Shown here one piece after another: positions 7,380 through 15,794 of a stretch of 64,000 nucleotides of DNA. The DNA is from Streptomyces sp. MST-110588. Lineage in GTDB: Bacteria > Actinomycetota > Actinomycetes > Streptomycetales > Streptomycetaceae. How positions within the stretch are numbered: position 1 is the first letter of the stretch; every line of letters starts with the position of its first letter. The notes under the pieces are model-generated. The model was given only the letters and a program-made list of their open reading frames with translations. It made no database searches and was not told the DNA's origin. Location of the stretch: assembly GCF_022695595.1 (NCBI RefSeq), contig NZ_CP074380.1, positions 1,488,001 to 1,552,000 on the forward strand, written 5' to 3'. A program made the position numbers and the translations under genes.

Positions 7380-8111
7380 ATGGCCGACAGCGTGCCGGTG
7401 CGCTGCCCGACGTGCCGCCGCGAGAACGCCTTCACCCCGCCCACCTTCCCGTGCGCCTGCGGCGCCCCGTTGACGCTTCCGGTGCTGCGCGGCGGCGTGC
7501 CCGTCGAGATCCTGCACCGCACCTGGGAGAGTTCATGGGTGGAGGTGCGCTGTGACTCCTGTGGCCGTCAGGACCAGTGGCCGGCGCCGGAGTCCGGCTG
7601 TGTGTGCGGCACGGTCGTACGGATCCCGGTGGTGCCGGTCCCGACCCCGCCGCCCCCGGCCCTCCCCGCCCCCGGCAGCGTCGCGGCCCGTACCTCCGCG
7701 CTGTCGCCGGCCGCGCCGCCCCTGCTGCGGCCCGCCTTCCGCCCGGTCACCATCCGTACGGCCCGGGACTGTGTCACCGCCGCCGCCCAGTACTTGAAGT
7801 GGCTGGGTTTCACCGATGTCGTACGGGCCCAGGAGCGCACCGCCTGTGGCGTGGACCTGCGCGGACCCGGCGTGGTGGCCCAGGTCGACCCGACGACCCG
7901 CTCCACGAACCTGCGGGAGATCGAGTGCGTCTGGCTCAACGGACTCAACGAGTCGGCGATCGCGGTGTTCTTCTCCCTGGCCGGGTACTCCCGTGACGCG
8001 CGGGCCCGCGCCGACGAGCTGCACCTGCCGCTGTTCGTCATGGACCTCACCGGCACTCCGCAGCCGGTCAACGACCCGGCCGACGAGCTCATCAGGGTCG
8101 GGGCGGGGTGA
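7380..8111 (+). CDS. Double zinc-ribbon protein with degenerate Mrr-like nuclease fold
   Basis: 243 residues. The N-terminus has two treble-clef or ribbon units: CPTCRRENAFTPPTFPCACG (residues about 9-28) and CDSCGRQDQWPAPESGCVCG (about 58-77). A Pro/Ala-rich hinge follows (VPVPTPPPPALPAPG). Residues about 125-235 resemble a restriction-endonuclease-like (Mrr_cat) domain: TARDCVTAAAQYLKWLGFTD, CGVDLRGPGVVAQVDP and ADELHLPLFVMDLTG. The usual catalytic D...(E/Q)xK is present only as D...QVD, so nuclease activity is doubtful. The ATG at 7380 follows AGGAG. It stands alone between catalase and an acetyltransferase. Role unknown; nucleic-acid binding is the best guess. Confidence 0.75.
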   Translation: MADSVPVRCPTCRRENAFTPPTFPCACGAPLTLPVLRGGVPVEILHRTWESSWVEVRCDSCGRQDQWPAPESGCVCGTVVRIPVVPVPTPPPPALPAPGSVAARTSALSPAAPPLLRPAFRPVTIRTARDCVTAAAQYLKWLGFTDVVRAQERTACGVDLRGPGVVAQVDPTTRSTNLREIECVWLNGLNESAIAVFFSLAGYSRDARARADELHLPLFVMDLTGTPQPVNDPADELIRVGAG

Positions 8112-8203
8112 TGCGGGGGAGAGCGCCGGGGCGGGCGGCCTCCCCCGCGCCCGTACGGAAAACTCAGGCGCACCGGCACCACCCCTCCTGAAACCATGAC
8201 CCC

Positions 8204-8731
8204 ATGGACCACCCTGTGCACATACGTCACGCGTCGGCCGACGAACTCCCCGCGCTGCGCGCCGTCGAACGGGCCGCCGGACAGGCGTTCCGCCCGCTGG
8301 GAATGGCGCGGATCGCGGATGACGAGCCGCCCTCCCTGGAGGAACTGCGCCACTACCAGCAGGCGGGCCGGGCCCTGGTCGCCTGCGCGGACCCGGCTCC
8401 CGGCGGCGCCCCGCTGGCGTATCTGCTGTGGGAACCGGTCGACGGCGCCGCGCACATCGAGCAGGTCTCGGTCCACCCGGACGGCGCCCGCCGCGGGATC
8501 GGGCGGGCGCTGATCGACCGGGCCGAGCGCGACAGCGGGCTTGCGGCGGTCACCCTGACCACCTTCGCGCACGTGCCGTGGAACGCCCCGTACTACGCGC
8601 GGATCGGCTTCCGCGAGCTGGCCGAGGACGAGCTCACGCCCGGTCTGCGCGCCATCCGGGTACGGGAGGCGGCGCACGGCCTGGACCGCTGGCCCCGGGT
8701 GTGCATGCGCCGTACCGCCTCGGACCGGTAG
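8204..8731 (+). CDS. GNAT-family N-acetyltransferase
   Basis: 175 residues with a single GNAT fold: N-terminal beta strand VHIRHASADELPALRAVERA, central strand with APLAYLLWEPVDGAAHIEQV, then the acetyl-CoA pyrophosphate-binding motif SVHPDGARRGIGRALIDRA (R/Q-x-x-G-x-G/A form) and the C-terminal PYYARIGFRELAEDEL. Substrate unknown. The ATG at 8204 is the first residue of the fold. The next gene starts 15 bp downstream, so the two are probably cotranscribed. Confidence 0.85.
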   Translation: MDHPVHIRHASADELPALRAVERAAGQAFRPLGMARIADDEPPSLEELRHYQQAGRALVACADPAPGGAPLAYLLWEPVDGAAHIEQVSVHPDGARRGIGRALIDRAERDSGLAAVTLTTFAHVPWNAPYYARIGFRELAEDELTPGLRAIRVREAAHGLDRWPRVCMRRTASDR

Positions 8732-8745
8732 ACCGCCGGGGCATC

Positions 8746-9126
8746 ATGGCACTCATGCTCGATGCGAACGCTCTCAGAACGGCGTGCCTGGACTTCAACG
8801 GCGCGTCCGAGGAATTCCCCTTCCCCGGCTCGGAGGTGTCCGCCTTCAAGGTCGGCGGCAAGATCTTCGCCCTCAGTGTGCTGGGCGGCCGGCCGCTGAC
8901 CGTGAGCCTGAAGTGCGACCCGGAACTCGCCCAGCGGCTGCGCGCCGCACACCCGGAGGTCGTACCGGGCTACCACCTCAACAAACGCCACTGGAACACC
9001 GTCTCGCTGGCCGGCGGCCTGACGGACCGCATGGTCCTGGACATGATCGAGGACTCCTACGACCTGGTCGTCGCCTCGCTGCCGCGCGCCCAACGCCTGG
9101 CGCTGGACTGGCCGGGCCAGAAATGA
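8746..9126 (+). CDS. MmcQ/YjbR family DNA-binding-like protein
   Basis: 126 residues (123 if the second ATG at 8755 is used). It matches the MmcQ/YjbR double-wing fold: EEFPFPGSEVSAFKVGGKIF, ALSVLGGRPLTVSLKCDPEL, VVPGYHLNKRHWNTVSLAGG, MVLDMIEDSYDLVVASLP. Members bind nucleic acid or act near resistance genes, but no activity can be assigned. The 8746 start has GGGG four bases upstream; the frame extends much further upstream through the acetyltransferase gene, which is spurious. The stop codon lies inside a 26-bp tandem duplication. Confidence 0.8.
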   Translation: MALMLDANALRTACLDFNGASEEFPFPGSEVSAFKVGGKIFALSVLGGRPLTVSLKCDPELAQRLRAAHPEVVPGYHLNKRHWNTVSLAGGLTDRMVLDMIEDSYDLVVASLPRAQRLALDWPGQK

Positions 9127-9175
9127 CCGGCCGGGCCTAGGATGCCGGCTGACCGGCCGGGCCTAGGATCCCGGC
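9124..9175. repeat. 26-bp tandem duplication between convergent genes
   Basis: Two adjacent 26-bp copies (9124-9149 and 9150-9175) begin TGACCGGCCGGGCCTAGGAT and differ at one base. Copy one contains the stop of the MmcQ gene, and copy two contains the stop of the convergent acyl-CoA synthetase. It looks like a slipped-strand duplication of a 3' end. Confidence 0.9.
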
Positions 9176-10905
9176 GGCCGGGGCGCGGCGGCCTCCGCCT
9201 CCTGCGCCCCCTTCGTGCTCTCCGTTCCCTCCGTTCTCTCCGTCCCCCTGTCCAGTTCCCGCGCCAGGCGCTCGCGCAGTTCCACCTTGCGCACCTTGCC
9301 GCTGACGGTCATCGGGAAGGCGTCCAGGATGTGGAGATAGCGCGGCACCTTGTAGTGCGCAAGGCGGGAGCGGCAGAAGCGGGCCAGTTCGTCGCGGCTG
9401 AGCGTGTCCTGCGGGTCGCGCAGGATGACGCACGCGGCGATCTCCTCGCCGTACTTCTCGTCCGGCACGCCGACCACCTGCACATCGGCGATCTTGGGGT
9501 GGGTGTGGAGGAACTCCTCGATCTCCCGGGGGTAGACGTTCTCCCCGCCCCTGATGATCATGTCCTTGATGCGGCCGACGATCCGCAGGTACCCGTCCTC
9601 GTTCATGACGGCCAGGTCGCCGGTGTGCATCCAGCGTTCGGCGTCGATGACCTCGTCCGTCCGCTCCGGCTCCTCCCAGTAGCCCAGCATCACGCTGTAG
9701 CCGCGGGTGCACAGCTCCCCCGGCTCGCCGCGCGGCACCGTACGGCCGCTGACCGGGTGGACGACCTTGACCTCGATGTGGGGCAGCACTCGTCCGACCG
9801 TCGCGGTGCGGTGCTCCAGGTCGTCCTCGCGGCGGGTCTGGGTGGAGACGGGCGAGGTCTCGGTCATGCCGTAGCAGATGGAGACCTCGGACATGTGCAT
9901 CTCGGACACCACCCGCCGCATCACCTCTTCCGGGCAGGGCGATCCCGCCATGATGCCCGTACGCAGCGACGTCAGGTCGTACGAGGCGAAGCCGGGGTGG
10001 TCCAGTTCGGCGATGAACATCGTCGGGACGCCGTACAGGGAGGTGCAGCGCTCGTCCTGGACGGCCTGGAGGGTGGCGGCGGGGTCGAAGGAGGGCGCCG
10101 GGATGACGACGCACGCGCCGTGCGAGGTGGCGGCGAGGTTGCCCATGACCATGCCGAAGCAGTGGTAGAAGGGCACCGGCAGACAGATCCGGTCCCGTTC
10201 GGTGTAGCCGAGGGTCCGGCCCACCCAGTAGCCGTTGTTGAGGATGTTGTGGTGGGAGAGGGTGGCGCCCTTGGGGAAGCCGGTGGTCCCTGAGGTGTAC
10301 TGGATGTTGACCGGGTCGTGCGGGGACAGCCGCTCCAGCGCCGCGGCCAGCTTGGCGTGCGGCACGCCCGCCCCGGCCGCCAGCAGCCCGCCCCAGGTCG
10401 GGTCGTCGATGTAGATGACGTCGCGCAGTGCCGGGCTCTCCGCGCGGACCTGTTCGATCATCCGGCGGTAGTCACTGGTCTTGTGGGCGGTCGCGGAGAC
10501 CAGGACCCCTATGGCGGCCTGCTTGAGCACGTACGCCAGCTCGTGCACCCGGTACGCCGGGTTGATGTTGACCATGACGGCGCCGATGCGCGCGGTGGCG
10601 TACTGGACCAGCACCCATTCGGGGCAGTTAGGCGCCCAGACCCCGACCCGGTCCCCCTTGCCGACGCCCTTGGCGAGCAGCCCGAGCGCGACCTCGTCCA
10701 CGGCCCGGCCGAACTCGGCGTACGTCCAGCGCCGCCCGCCGGCCATGTCGACCAGGGCCTCGCGGTCGCCGAACTTTTCGATCGTACGGGCGAGGTCGGC
10801 GCCGATGGTGCGGTCGAGCAGCGGCGCCTCCCGCGCTCCGCGCGCGTAGGCCAGGCCCTCCTGCGCCAGGTCGTGCACCACGGGGGCCGGCGGGGTCGAT
10901 GTCAT
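9163..10905 (-). CDS. Acyl-CoA synthetase (AMP-forming, fatty-acid/acyl ligase)
   Basis: 580 residues of the ANL superfamily: carboxylate + ATP + CoA gives acyl-CoA. It shows the P-loop-like [18 protein letters not shown], the A5 motif [10 protein letters not shown], the hinge [20 protein letters not shown] and the C-terminal catalytic lysine region [16 protein letters not shown]. The ATG at 10903-10905 has AGGAGG seven bases upstream; the longer frame was rejected. The C-terminal 30 residues are a low-complexity Glu/Ala/Pro tail ([15 protein letters not shown]). Medium- or long-chain substrate is likely. The divergent side (10906-11103) holds no gene. Confidence 0.92.
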   Translation of the reverse strand: MTSTPPAPVVHDLAQEGLAYARGAREAPLLDRTIGADLARTIEKFGDREALVDMAGGRRWTYAEFGRAVDEVALGLLAKGVGKGDRVGVWAPNCPEWVLVQYATARIGAVMVNINPAYRVHELAYVLKQAAIGVLVSATAHKTSDYRRMIEQVRAESPALRDVIYIDDPTWGGLLAAGAGVPHAKLAAALERLSPHDPVNIQYTSGTTGFPKGATLSHHNILNNGYWVGRTLGYTERDRICLPVPFYHCFGMVMGNLAATSHGACVVIPAPSFDPAATLQAVQDERCTSLYGVPTMFIAELDHPGFASYDLTSLRTGIMAGSPCPEEVMRRVVSEMHMSEVSICYGMTETSPVSTQTRREDDLEHRTATVGRVLPHIEVKVVHPVSGRTVPRGEPGELCTRGYSVMLGYWEEPERTDEVIDAERWMHTGDLAVMNEDGYLRIVGRIKDMIIRGGENVYPREIEEFLHTHPKIADVQVVGVPDEKYGEEIAACVILRDPQDTLSRDELARFCRSRLAHYKVPRYLHILDAFPMTVSGKVRKVELRERLARELDRGTERTEGTESTKGAQEAEAAAPRPPGS

Positions 10906-11103
10906 CGGTGGTCCTCCTGCCGGTGTAACGCTCGTACGGCGCGAGCACCTCACGCGAGTGGGCAACGCCCAGCGCCCCGGTGCGCGGCCCCGGCGCTCAG
11001 CCTACCGTCAGCACCGCGGGCCACGGGGAATCACACCGCGAGGAACGTCCACGGGTCGGCAGCCGGCCTGGACGGCGGAAAGCCGCAGGCGCGAGGGCCG
11101 GCG

Positions 11104-11829
11104 TCACAGCGGCGCCTGGGCGGATGAGGACACCGCCTTCGCCAGCGCCTCGTCGTCCACGAGGCCCGCCTTGATGGCCTTGACCACCGCACTCGTACGG
11201 TTGGCGGCGTCAAGCTTCAGGAGCACGCTGCTCACCAGGCGTTTGGCGCCGTGCTCGGAGATGCGCAGCCGCCGGCCGATCTGTTTGTTGCTCAGCCCGT
11301 GGACCAGCAGCATGAGTGTCTCGGTCTCCCGGCCGGTCAGGCGGGCGGGGCGGTGCCCGGCCGCGGGTACGCCACCGGCCTGGCGGATCAGTTGCCGCCC
11401 CACTTCCAGCGGGATCGCCATCTCACCGGCGGCCAACTGGCCCAGTGCCCGCCCCAGTGCCTGGGCCGACAGCTTCCGGCGGACCAGATAGCCGTCGGCG
11501 GCGCACACGGCCAGCTCCGCTCCCGTGCCCATCTCGTGTTCTTCGACGATCACCAGCCATCGGCACCGTGGTCCGCCGATCTCTTCCCGCTGCGCCTGAG
11601 TGCGCCGGCGCAGCGCGCTGCTCACCACGATCACATCGGGGGCGAACGCCCGTACCGCGGGGGCGAATTCCCTTTCGTCGACGACGAAGGACGCTTCGAT
11701 GTCGAGCGGGAGAGCGGGAATCAGCGCCTGTAGCCCGAGCCGGAGTATTTCGTCCTCCACGAATAACGCCACCCGAATCCGGGACCGCTCCGACGACTGG
11801 TCCGGATGGGCTGGGTGTGCGATTTCCAT
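11104..11829 (-). CDS. LuxR-family response-regulator-like protein with TTA codon
   Basis: 241 residues. The N-terminal receiver-like domain (RIRVALFVEDEILRLGLQAL, FAPDVIVVSSALRR) is partly degenerate. The C-terminal LuxR HTH is canonical: LTGRETETLMLLVHGLSNKQ then IGRRLRISEHGAKRLVSSVL. Codon 22 (11764-11766) is TTA, so translation probably depends on the bldA leucyl-tRNA. The ATG at 11827-11829 follows GGGGATTC. An alternative ATG at 11866-11868 lies at the predicted transcription start and would be leaderless. It is the last gene of a co-directional envelope-sugar island but has its own strong promoter. Confidence 0.85.
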   Translation of the reverse strand: MEIAHPAHPDQSSERSRIRVALFVEDEILRLGLQALIPALPLDIEASFVVDEREFAPAVRAFAPDVIVVSSALRRRTQAQREEIGGPRCRWLVIVEEHEMGTGAELAVCAADGYLVRRKLSAQALGRALGQLAAGEMAIPLEVGRQLIRQAGGVPAAGHRPARLTGRETETLMLLVHGLSNKQIGRRLRISEHGAKRLVSSVLLKLDAANRTSAVVKAIKAGLVDDEALAKAVSSSAQAPL

Positions 11830-11872
11830 GAATCCCCGTATCTCCGGCCGGTGGACCTCCGTATGCATCGGG

Positions 11873-11921
11873 ACGCTACTCAGCGGACAAGCACGTGTCA
11901 ACACATTCACTTTAGTTGACA
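11873..11921 (-). promoter_or_regulatory. Strong promoter with overlapping inverted repeat for the LuxR gene
   Basis: The minus strand has a perfect -35 TTGACA (11896-11901), a 17-bp spacer and -10 TAGCGT (11873-11878). A perfect 7-bp inverted repeat, TGTCAAC at 11896-11902 and GTTGACA at 11915-11921, covers the -35 and is a likely operator, perhaps for autoregulation or the neighbouring XRE protein. Confidence 0.7.
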
Positions 11922-11991
11922 ACCAAATGCCGTATCGGCCACGGAATACCCGACTCCACTTCCGGGAAATAGGGGCGGCCGAGGCCCGGCT

Positions 11992-12507
11992 TCAGAGCCC
12001 CTCGGGGCCCGTGGAATGAGCGCCGGCCCCGCCTTTTGGAACGTGCGGACACGAAAGGCCGCGGGCATCGTCCCCACCGGAGAGTTTGCGCATCTCGCGC
12101 ACCATACCGAGCAGCGCGTCGAGCGTCGCGTCGGACAGTCCTTGCGCCTGAACGGCCAGCGTTCGCACCCGTTCGTCGTCGAGCGCCGCGGCCAGCTCCA
12201 GTTCCCCGCCCAGCCGCCCGGAGACCTCCTCGTTGAGAAAGTACTCCGGTGGCACTTTGAAGTACTCGGCCAGTACGTCCAGTTGCTCCAGCGTGACATT
12301 CCGCTTCCGGCCCGTCGCCAGCTCCCAGAGATACGTACCCGAGATGCTGCCGCCGGTCGCTTCACGGATGTCCCGGGCGATCCTTCCGTAACCCGGGCGC
12401 CCGGGTCCGTCCGGGAAGCGGGCCGCGATCAGGCCGCTCAGCCGCTGTGCGAACTTCCTCTGCAAAAGACGGCGCGTCGCGGCGGACATCGGCTCATTTC
12501 TGGTCAT
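11992..12507 (-). CDS. XRE-family regulator, EspR-like
   Basis: 171 residues. The N-terminal half is a long helical HTH unit: KFAQRLSGLIAARFPDGPGR, GYGRIARDIREATGGSISGT, YLWELATGRKRNVTLEQLD, VLAEYFKVPPEYFLNEEV. This extended arrangement is like mycobacterial EspR and streptomycete developmental regulators. The C-terminal helical part (DDERVRTLAVQAQGLSDATL) is probably for dimerisation. The ATG at 12505-12507 follows AAGGA. It begins 49 bp after the glycosyltransferase stop and is probably in the same transcript, so it may control the island. Confidence 0.85.
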   Translation of the reverse strand: MTRNEPMSAATRRLLQRKFAQRLSGLIAARFPDGPGRPGYGRIARDIREATGGSISGTYLWELATGRKRNVTLEQLDVLAEYFKVPPEYFLNEEVSGRLGGELELAAALDDERVRTLAVQAQGLSDATLDALLGMVREMRKLSGGDDARGLSCPHVPKGGAGAHSTGPEGL

Positions 12508-12556
12508 GTGCCGTCCTTGAGAAGGTGACGGGAGTCCTTGCCCGCTGTACGTCGGC

Positions 12557-13861
12557 TCATCCACTTATCAAGGTGTACGGCAGCCCGTGTTCCGCACATA
12601 CCCGCCGCAGTTCTTCCGGCGACACGCGCGCCCGGCCCGGAAAGGGCATCGGGCCGGCCGAGTGCACGAACACCGCCCGCCGCGCGACCCGGCGTACCTC
12701 GGAGACCAGCATGTCCAGCAGGCCGACGCGCGGCCCGGCCGCGGGATGCGCCAGCCAGCGCCATACGTCGCCGACCACCACCAGGTCCAGGGAGTCCTCG
12801 GGCAGCGGAATGATGATGCCGGCGCACGACCAGAGGCTGTCCGTGGAGACGGCCGCCTCGGAGAACAGGGTCACCTGGCCGAAACGACCGGCGTCCGTGA
12901 CCTTGCCGCCGATGAGCAGCGAGGAGGGGGCGTCGCCGGCTGCCGCCTCCCGCGGTACGTCCGGCAGCCGCGCGCAGCCGTCCCCCAAGGCGTTGAGATA
13001 GGGAAGCAGTTCCTCCATACGGTGCAGATGGAGCAGTACGGGGTCGCCTGGCGTCTCGTTCCGGTTGGAGTAGCGTTCCACTTCCAGTGCCAGGCTCCGG
13101 TGAGCGGTGTAGGACTTCCACCACCCGGCGAAATCGGCCGCCGCCAGCTCTTCGGCGGGCTTGCGCGGGTGGGGGTAATGAATTCCCCAGCCGTCCTGGA
13201 CGAAATGGAAGCTCTTTCCGGCGATATGGAGGCGGTAGGCCAGGTCGCTGTCCTCGTACCCGTAGGTACGGGACGCGTCGAAGCCGCCGGCCTCCATATA
13301 GGCGGACCGTTCCAGCGACAAATTGCCCGACCACCCCCATACCCACGGCATCCGCAGGTCCGTCAGCGCGGGCAATCGCCATCTGACGTCCGCCATCTCG
13401 CGGTTCTCTTCGATCGCGCCGGTGGATTCGTCCACGGAAAGACGGGCGAGCAGCCGGGCCCAGTCGTCCCCCTGTTCGGTGCCCGGGGAATGGCCGTGGC
13501 ACATCCCCACGCCGATACGGCCCGCTCCCGCACGGTGGAAGGCCAGATGGGCGGCGACGTACCCGGACGGGACGAGAATCCCGCAGTCCAGGAAGGCGAT
13601 CACCGGGCTCGTGGCGAGCCGGCTCCCCTCGTCACGGGCCCGTGAGGGGGACTTGGGCTCGGCCGTGGAGACATGCAGCTCAAGGTCCAGCAGGTCGCGG
13701 TAGCGGGAGCAGACCTGGTCCGTCCCGTCCTGCGAATCGTCGTCCATGACCAGCACCTTGAAGTTCCGGTGGCTCTGTCCGGCCAGCGTCCCCAGGGTGA
13801 GGTCGAGCATGCCGGCATGCTGATAACTGGGGATCACCACGGTCAGGTCGGGTGCGGGCAC
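12557..13861 (-). CDS. GT2 glycosyltransferase with methyltransferase-like C-terminus
   Basis: 434 residues, GTG start with AAGGAG seven bases upstream. Residues 1-250 are a GT-A family 2 fold: LTVVIPSYQHAGMLDLTLGT, the DXD-type VLVMDDDSQDGTDQ, ARDEGSRLATSPVIAFLDCG, and the acceptor region VWGWSGNLSLERSAYMEAGG with FDASRTYGYEDSDLAYRL (catalytic ED). Residues about 320-434 resemble a degenerate class I SAM-methyltransferase (LPEDSLDLVVVGDVWRWL, EVRRVARRAVFVHSAG), but the glycine-rich SAM loop is not obvious. It probably adds a sugar to a surface polymer or lipid carrier. It lies between the SDR gene and the XRE regulator on the same strand. Confidence 0.87.
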   Translation of the reverse strand: MPAPDLTVVIPSYQHAGMLDLTLGTLAGQSHRNFKVLVMDDDSQDGTDQVCSRYRDLLDLELHVSTAEPKSPSRARDEGSRLATSPVIAFLDCGILVPSGYVAAHLAFHRAGAGRIGVGMCHGHSPGTEQGDDWARLLARLSVDESTGAIEENREMADVRWRLPALTDLRMPWVWGWSGNLSLERSAYMEAGGFDASRTYGYEDSDLAYRLHIAGKSFHFVQDGWGIHYPHPRKPAEELAAADFAGWWKSYTAHRSLALEVERYSNRNETPGDPVLLHLHRMEELLPYLNALGDGCARLPDVPREAAAGDAPSSLLIGGKVTDAGRFGQVTLFSEAAVSTDSLWSCAGIIIPLPEDSLDLVVVGDVWRWLAHPAAGPRVGLLDMLVSEVRRVARRAVFVHSAGPMPFPGRARVSPEELRRVCAEHGLPYTLISG

Positions 13862-13910
13862 GGAACGGCTCCTTGGTTCGGCGAGGGGACATCGAAGGGG
13901 CGGGCAGCGC

Positions 13911-14954
13911 TCATATGAAGCTGCCGACCGAGGCGGCCGAGCGGCGTTCGTGGTCGAGCACCTCGCGCAGTCCCTCCTCCAGCGGGGTACGGGGCCAGGG
14001 GCCGATGACGCCGCGCAGCCGGCTGCTGTCCGCCCGGAGGCGGAGCACCTCTACACCGTGCGGGCGCAGCCGGGACTCGTCCGTCTCGAACACCACGTGC
14101 CGGCCGGAGAGTTCGCTGAGCAGGTCGGCGACCTCTTTGATCGAGACGCTGACGTCGGACCCGATGTTGAACGTCTGTCCGACCACCCGGTCCGCGGGTG
14201 CCAGCCCGATGCGCTGCATCGCCTCCACGGTGTCCTGGACGAAGTTGAAGTCCCGTGAGGCCGAGGTGTTGCCCACACGGACCACGTCCTGGTGCACGAT
14301 CTGGTGGGCGAGGCTGGGGATCACCGCCCGCCGGCTCTGCCCGGGCCCGTAGAGGTTGAAGGGCCGTACGGTGACGACGGGCGCCCCGAAGGCGCGGTGG
14401 AAGCTCTCGCAGACCTTCTCGACGGCGATCTTCGAGGCGGAGTAGGGCGACTGGGCCACCAGCGGGTGGTCCTCGGTGATCTGCTCGGTCTGCGCCGTGC
14501 CGTAGACCTCCGAGGTCGACACCACGATCATGCGGCCGACTCCCATCCGCTGGGCCGTGGTCAGCACACGGCAGGTGCCCAGCGTGTTGACGCTCAGGTA
14601 GGCGCCGGGGTCCTGGCGGCTGTACGGCACCGAGACCAGCGCGCCGAGGTGGTAGACGGCATCCGCGCCCTCCAGGAGTGGCGGCAGTCCCGCCTCGTCG
14701 CGCAGGTCGCCCCGGTGGATCTCCAGCCGTTCGTGCTCACCGAAACCGGAGAGCCGGCCGATCCCGCCGTCCGACCGGTAGCGTACAAAGGCGCGTACGT
14801 GCGCTCCGGCGTCCAGCAGGCGGCGCGTCAGCCTGCTGCCGAAGAACCCGGCGGCACCGGTGACCGCCACGGTCCGCCCCTCCCACGACGGTCCGGGCCG
14901 CTGGTCCCGCTCGTCCTGCTGGTCCTGCTCGTCGGCGGTGGTGTGTGCGTTCAT
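13911..14954 (-). CDS. NAD-dependent sugar epimerase/dehydratase (extended SDR)
   Basis: 347 residues. The Rossmann motif VAVTGAAGFFGSRLTRRLLD is followed by the NAD-adenine region GDLRDEAGLPPLLEGADAVY. The catalytic triad appears as VVSTSEVYGTA (Ser) and SPYSASKIAVEKV (YxxxK), then FNLYGPGQSRR. A short hydrophilic N-terminus rich in Asp, Gln and Glu precedes the fold. The ATG at 14952-14954 overlaps the stop of the upstream nucleotidyltransferase gene (ATGA), so the two are translationally coupled. The coupling suggests that it acts on the NDP-sugar that enzyme makes, for example as a GDP- or dTDP-hexose dehydratase/epimerase; the exact product is not readable. Confidence 0.88.
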   Translation of the reverse strand: MNAHTTADEQDQQDERDQRPGPSWEGRTVAVTGAAGFFGSRLTRRLLDAGAHVRAFVRYRSDGGIGRLSGFGEHERLEIHRGDLRDEAGLPPLLEGADAVYHLGALVSVPYSRQDPGAYLSVNTLGTCRVLTTAQRMGVGRMIVVSTSEVYGTAQTEQITEDHPLVAQSPYSASKIAVEKVCESFHRAFGAPVVTVRPFNLYGPGQSRRAVIPSLAHQIVHQDVVRVGNTSASRDFNFVQDTVEAMQRIGLAPADRVVGQTFNIGSDVSVSIKEVADLLSELSGRHVVFETDESRLRPHGVEVLRLRADSSRLRGVIGPWPRTPLEEGLREVLDHERRSAASVGSFI

Positions 14955-15733
14955 GGACGTACCTGTTCTCTTGAGTGTCGGGCGGGTGGAGCGGACGGGC
15001 CGGCGGGTGGTGCGGTGGTCGGGCCGGCGGGCGTGGCGCCGTATTGCAGACAGCGGCGGTAGCCGTCTTCCGTGCCGAGGTCGAACCACGCGCCGCCGAG
15101 CAGCCGGTGCGTGCCGACTTTCAGGCCCGCTTTCATGCAGCGCCGGATGAGGTCGGGCATGTCGTCGGGCCCCTCTCCCGGGACTTGGGCGCGCGCCCTG
15201 GATCCCAAGACGTAAATACCGGCACTGACCCGGAATTCCAGCGACGGCTTCTCGTCGACGGTGACCAGGCGGGAGCGGTCGTCGCTGTGCAGCACCCCGT
15301 AGGGGACGGTGACCGGGTAATCGGTGGTGGCAACCGTGAAATCGTTGCCTTCGTCGTGGTGCCTGTGGATGAGTTCTCTGAGATCGGCCGTGGTGAGCAC
15401 GTCCCCGTTCATCACGAGCAGGGTTCCCGGTCCCGTGCGGATACGGCTGAGGGGGCCCGCCGTTCCCAGGTCACCGGTGTCCGTGTGGAAGCACAGCCTC
15501 ATCTGCTCGGTGAGCTGCGGGCGGCCGTCCGCATAAGCCCGTACGAGATCCGCCTGGTGCCCGAGCAGCAGATGGGTCCGGGTGATTCCCAGGCCGGCGA
15601 GCTGACCGACGAGGACGTCCAGCATGGCCCGGTCGCCGACCGGCACCAGTACCTTGGGCAGCACATTCGTGATGGGTGCGAGCCGCTTCCCATATCCTCC
15701 GGCAACAATCACACCCGCGCAGTCGAACTGCAT
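14951..15733 (-). CDS. NDP-sugar nucleotidyltransferase
   Basis: 260 residues of the NTP_transferase family. The activation loop VIVAGGYGKRLAPITNVLPK (G-x-G-x-R-x(8)-PK) is intact. Later come LLVMNGDVLTTADLRELI (metal-binding Asp), the DEKPSLEFRVSAGIYVLG signature and GGAWFDLGTEDGYRRCL. The length is that of mannose-1-phosphate guanylyl- or glucose-1-phosphate-type transferases without the C-terminal hexapeptide domain. The ATG at 15731-15733 follows GAGGA. It couples to the downstream SDR gene and follows the deacetylase gene after a 44-bp gap that is a duplicated segment. Confidence 0.88.
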   Translation of the reverse strand: MQFDCAGVIVAGGYGKRLAPITNVLPKVLVPVGDRAMLDVLVGQLAGLGITRTHLLLGHQADLVRAYADGRPQLTEQMRLCFHTDTGDLGTAGPLSRIRTGPGTLLVMNGDVLTTADLRELIHRHHDEGNDFTVATTDYPVTVPYGVLHSDDRSRLVTVDEKPSLEFRVSAGIYVLGSRARAQVPGEGPDDMPDLIRRCMKAGLKVGTHRLLGGAWFDLGTEDGYRRCLQYGATPAGPTTAPPAGPSAPPARHSREQVRP

Positions 15734-15750
15734 GGCAATCCTCGCTCCGT

Positions 15751-15794
15751 TTGCTTCACAGGGATGTGGCGATTGCTTCACAGGGATGTGGCGA
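15751..15794. repeat. 22-bp perfect tandem duplication at a gene end
   Basis: Two perfect copies of a 22-bp unit starting TTGCTTCACAGGGATGTGG occupy 15751-15772 and 15773-15794. The second copy contains the last codons and stop of the deacetylase gene, and the first is intergenic. It is probably a recent slippage or duplication event. Confidence 0.95.
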
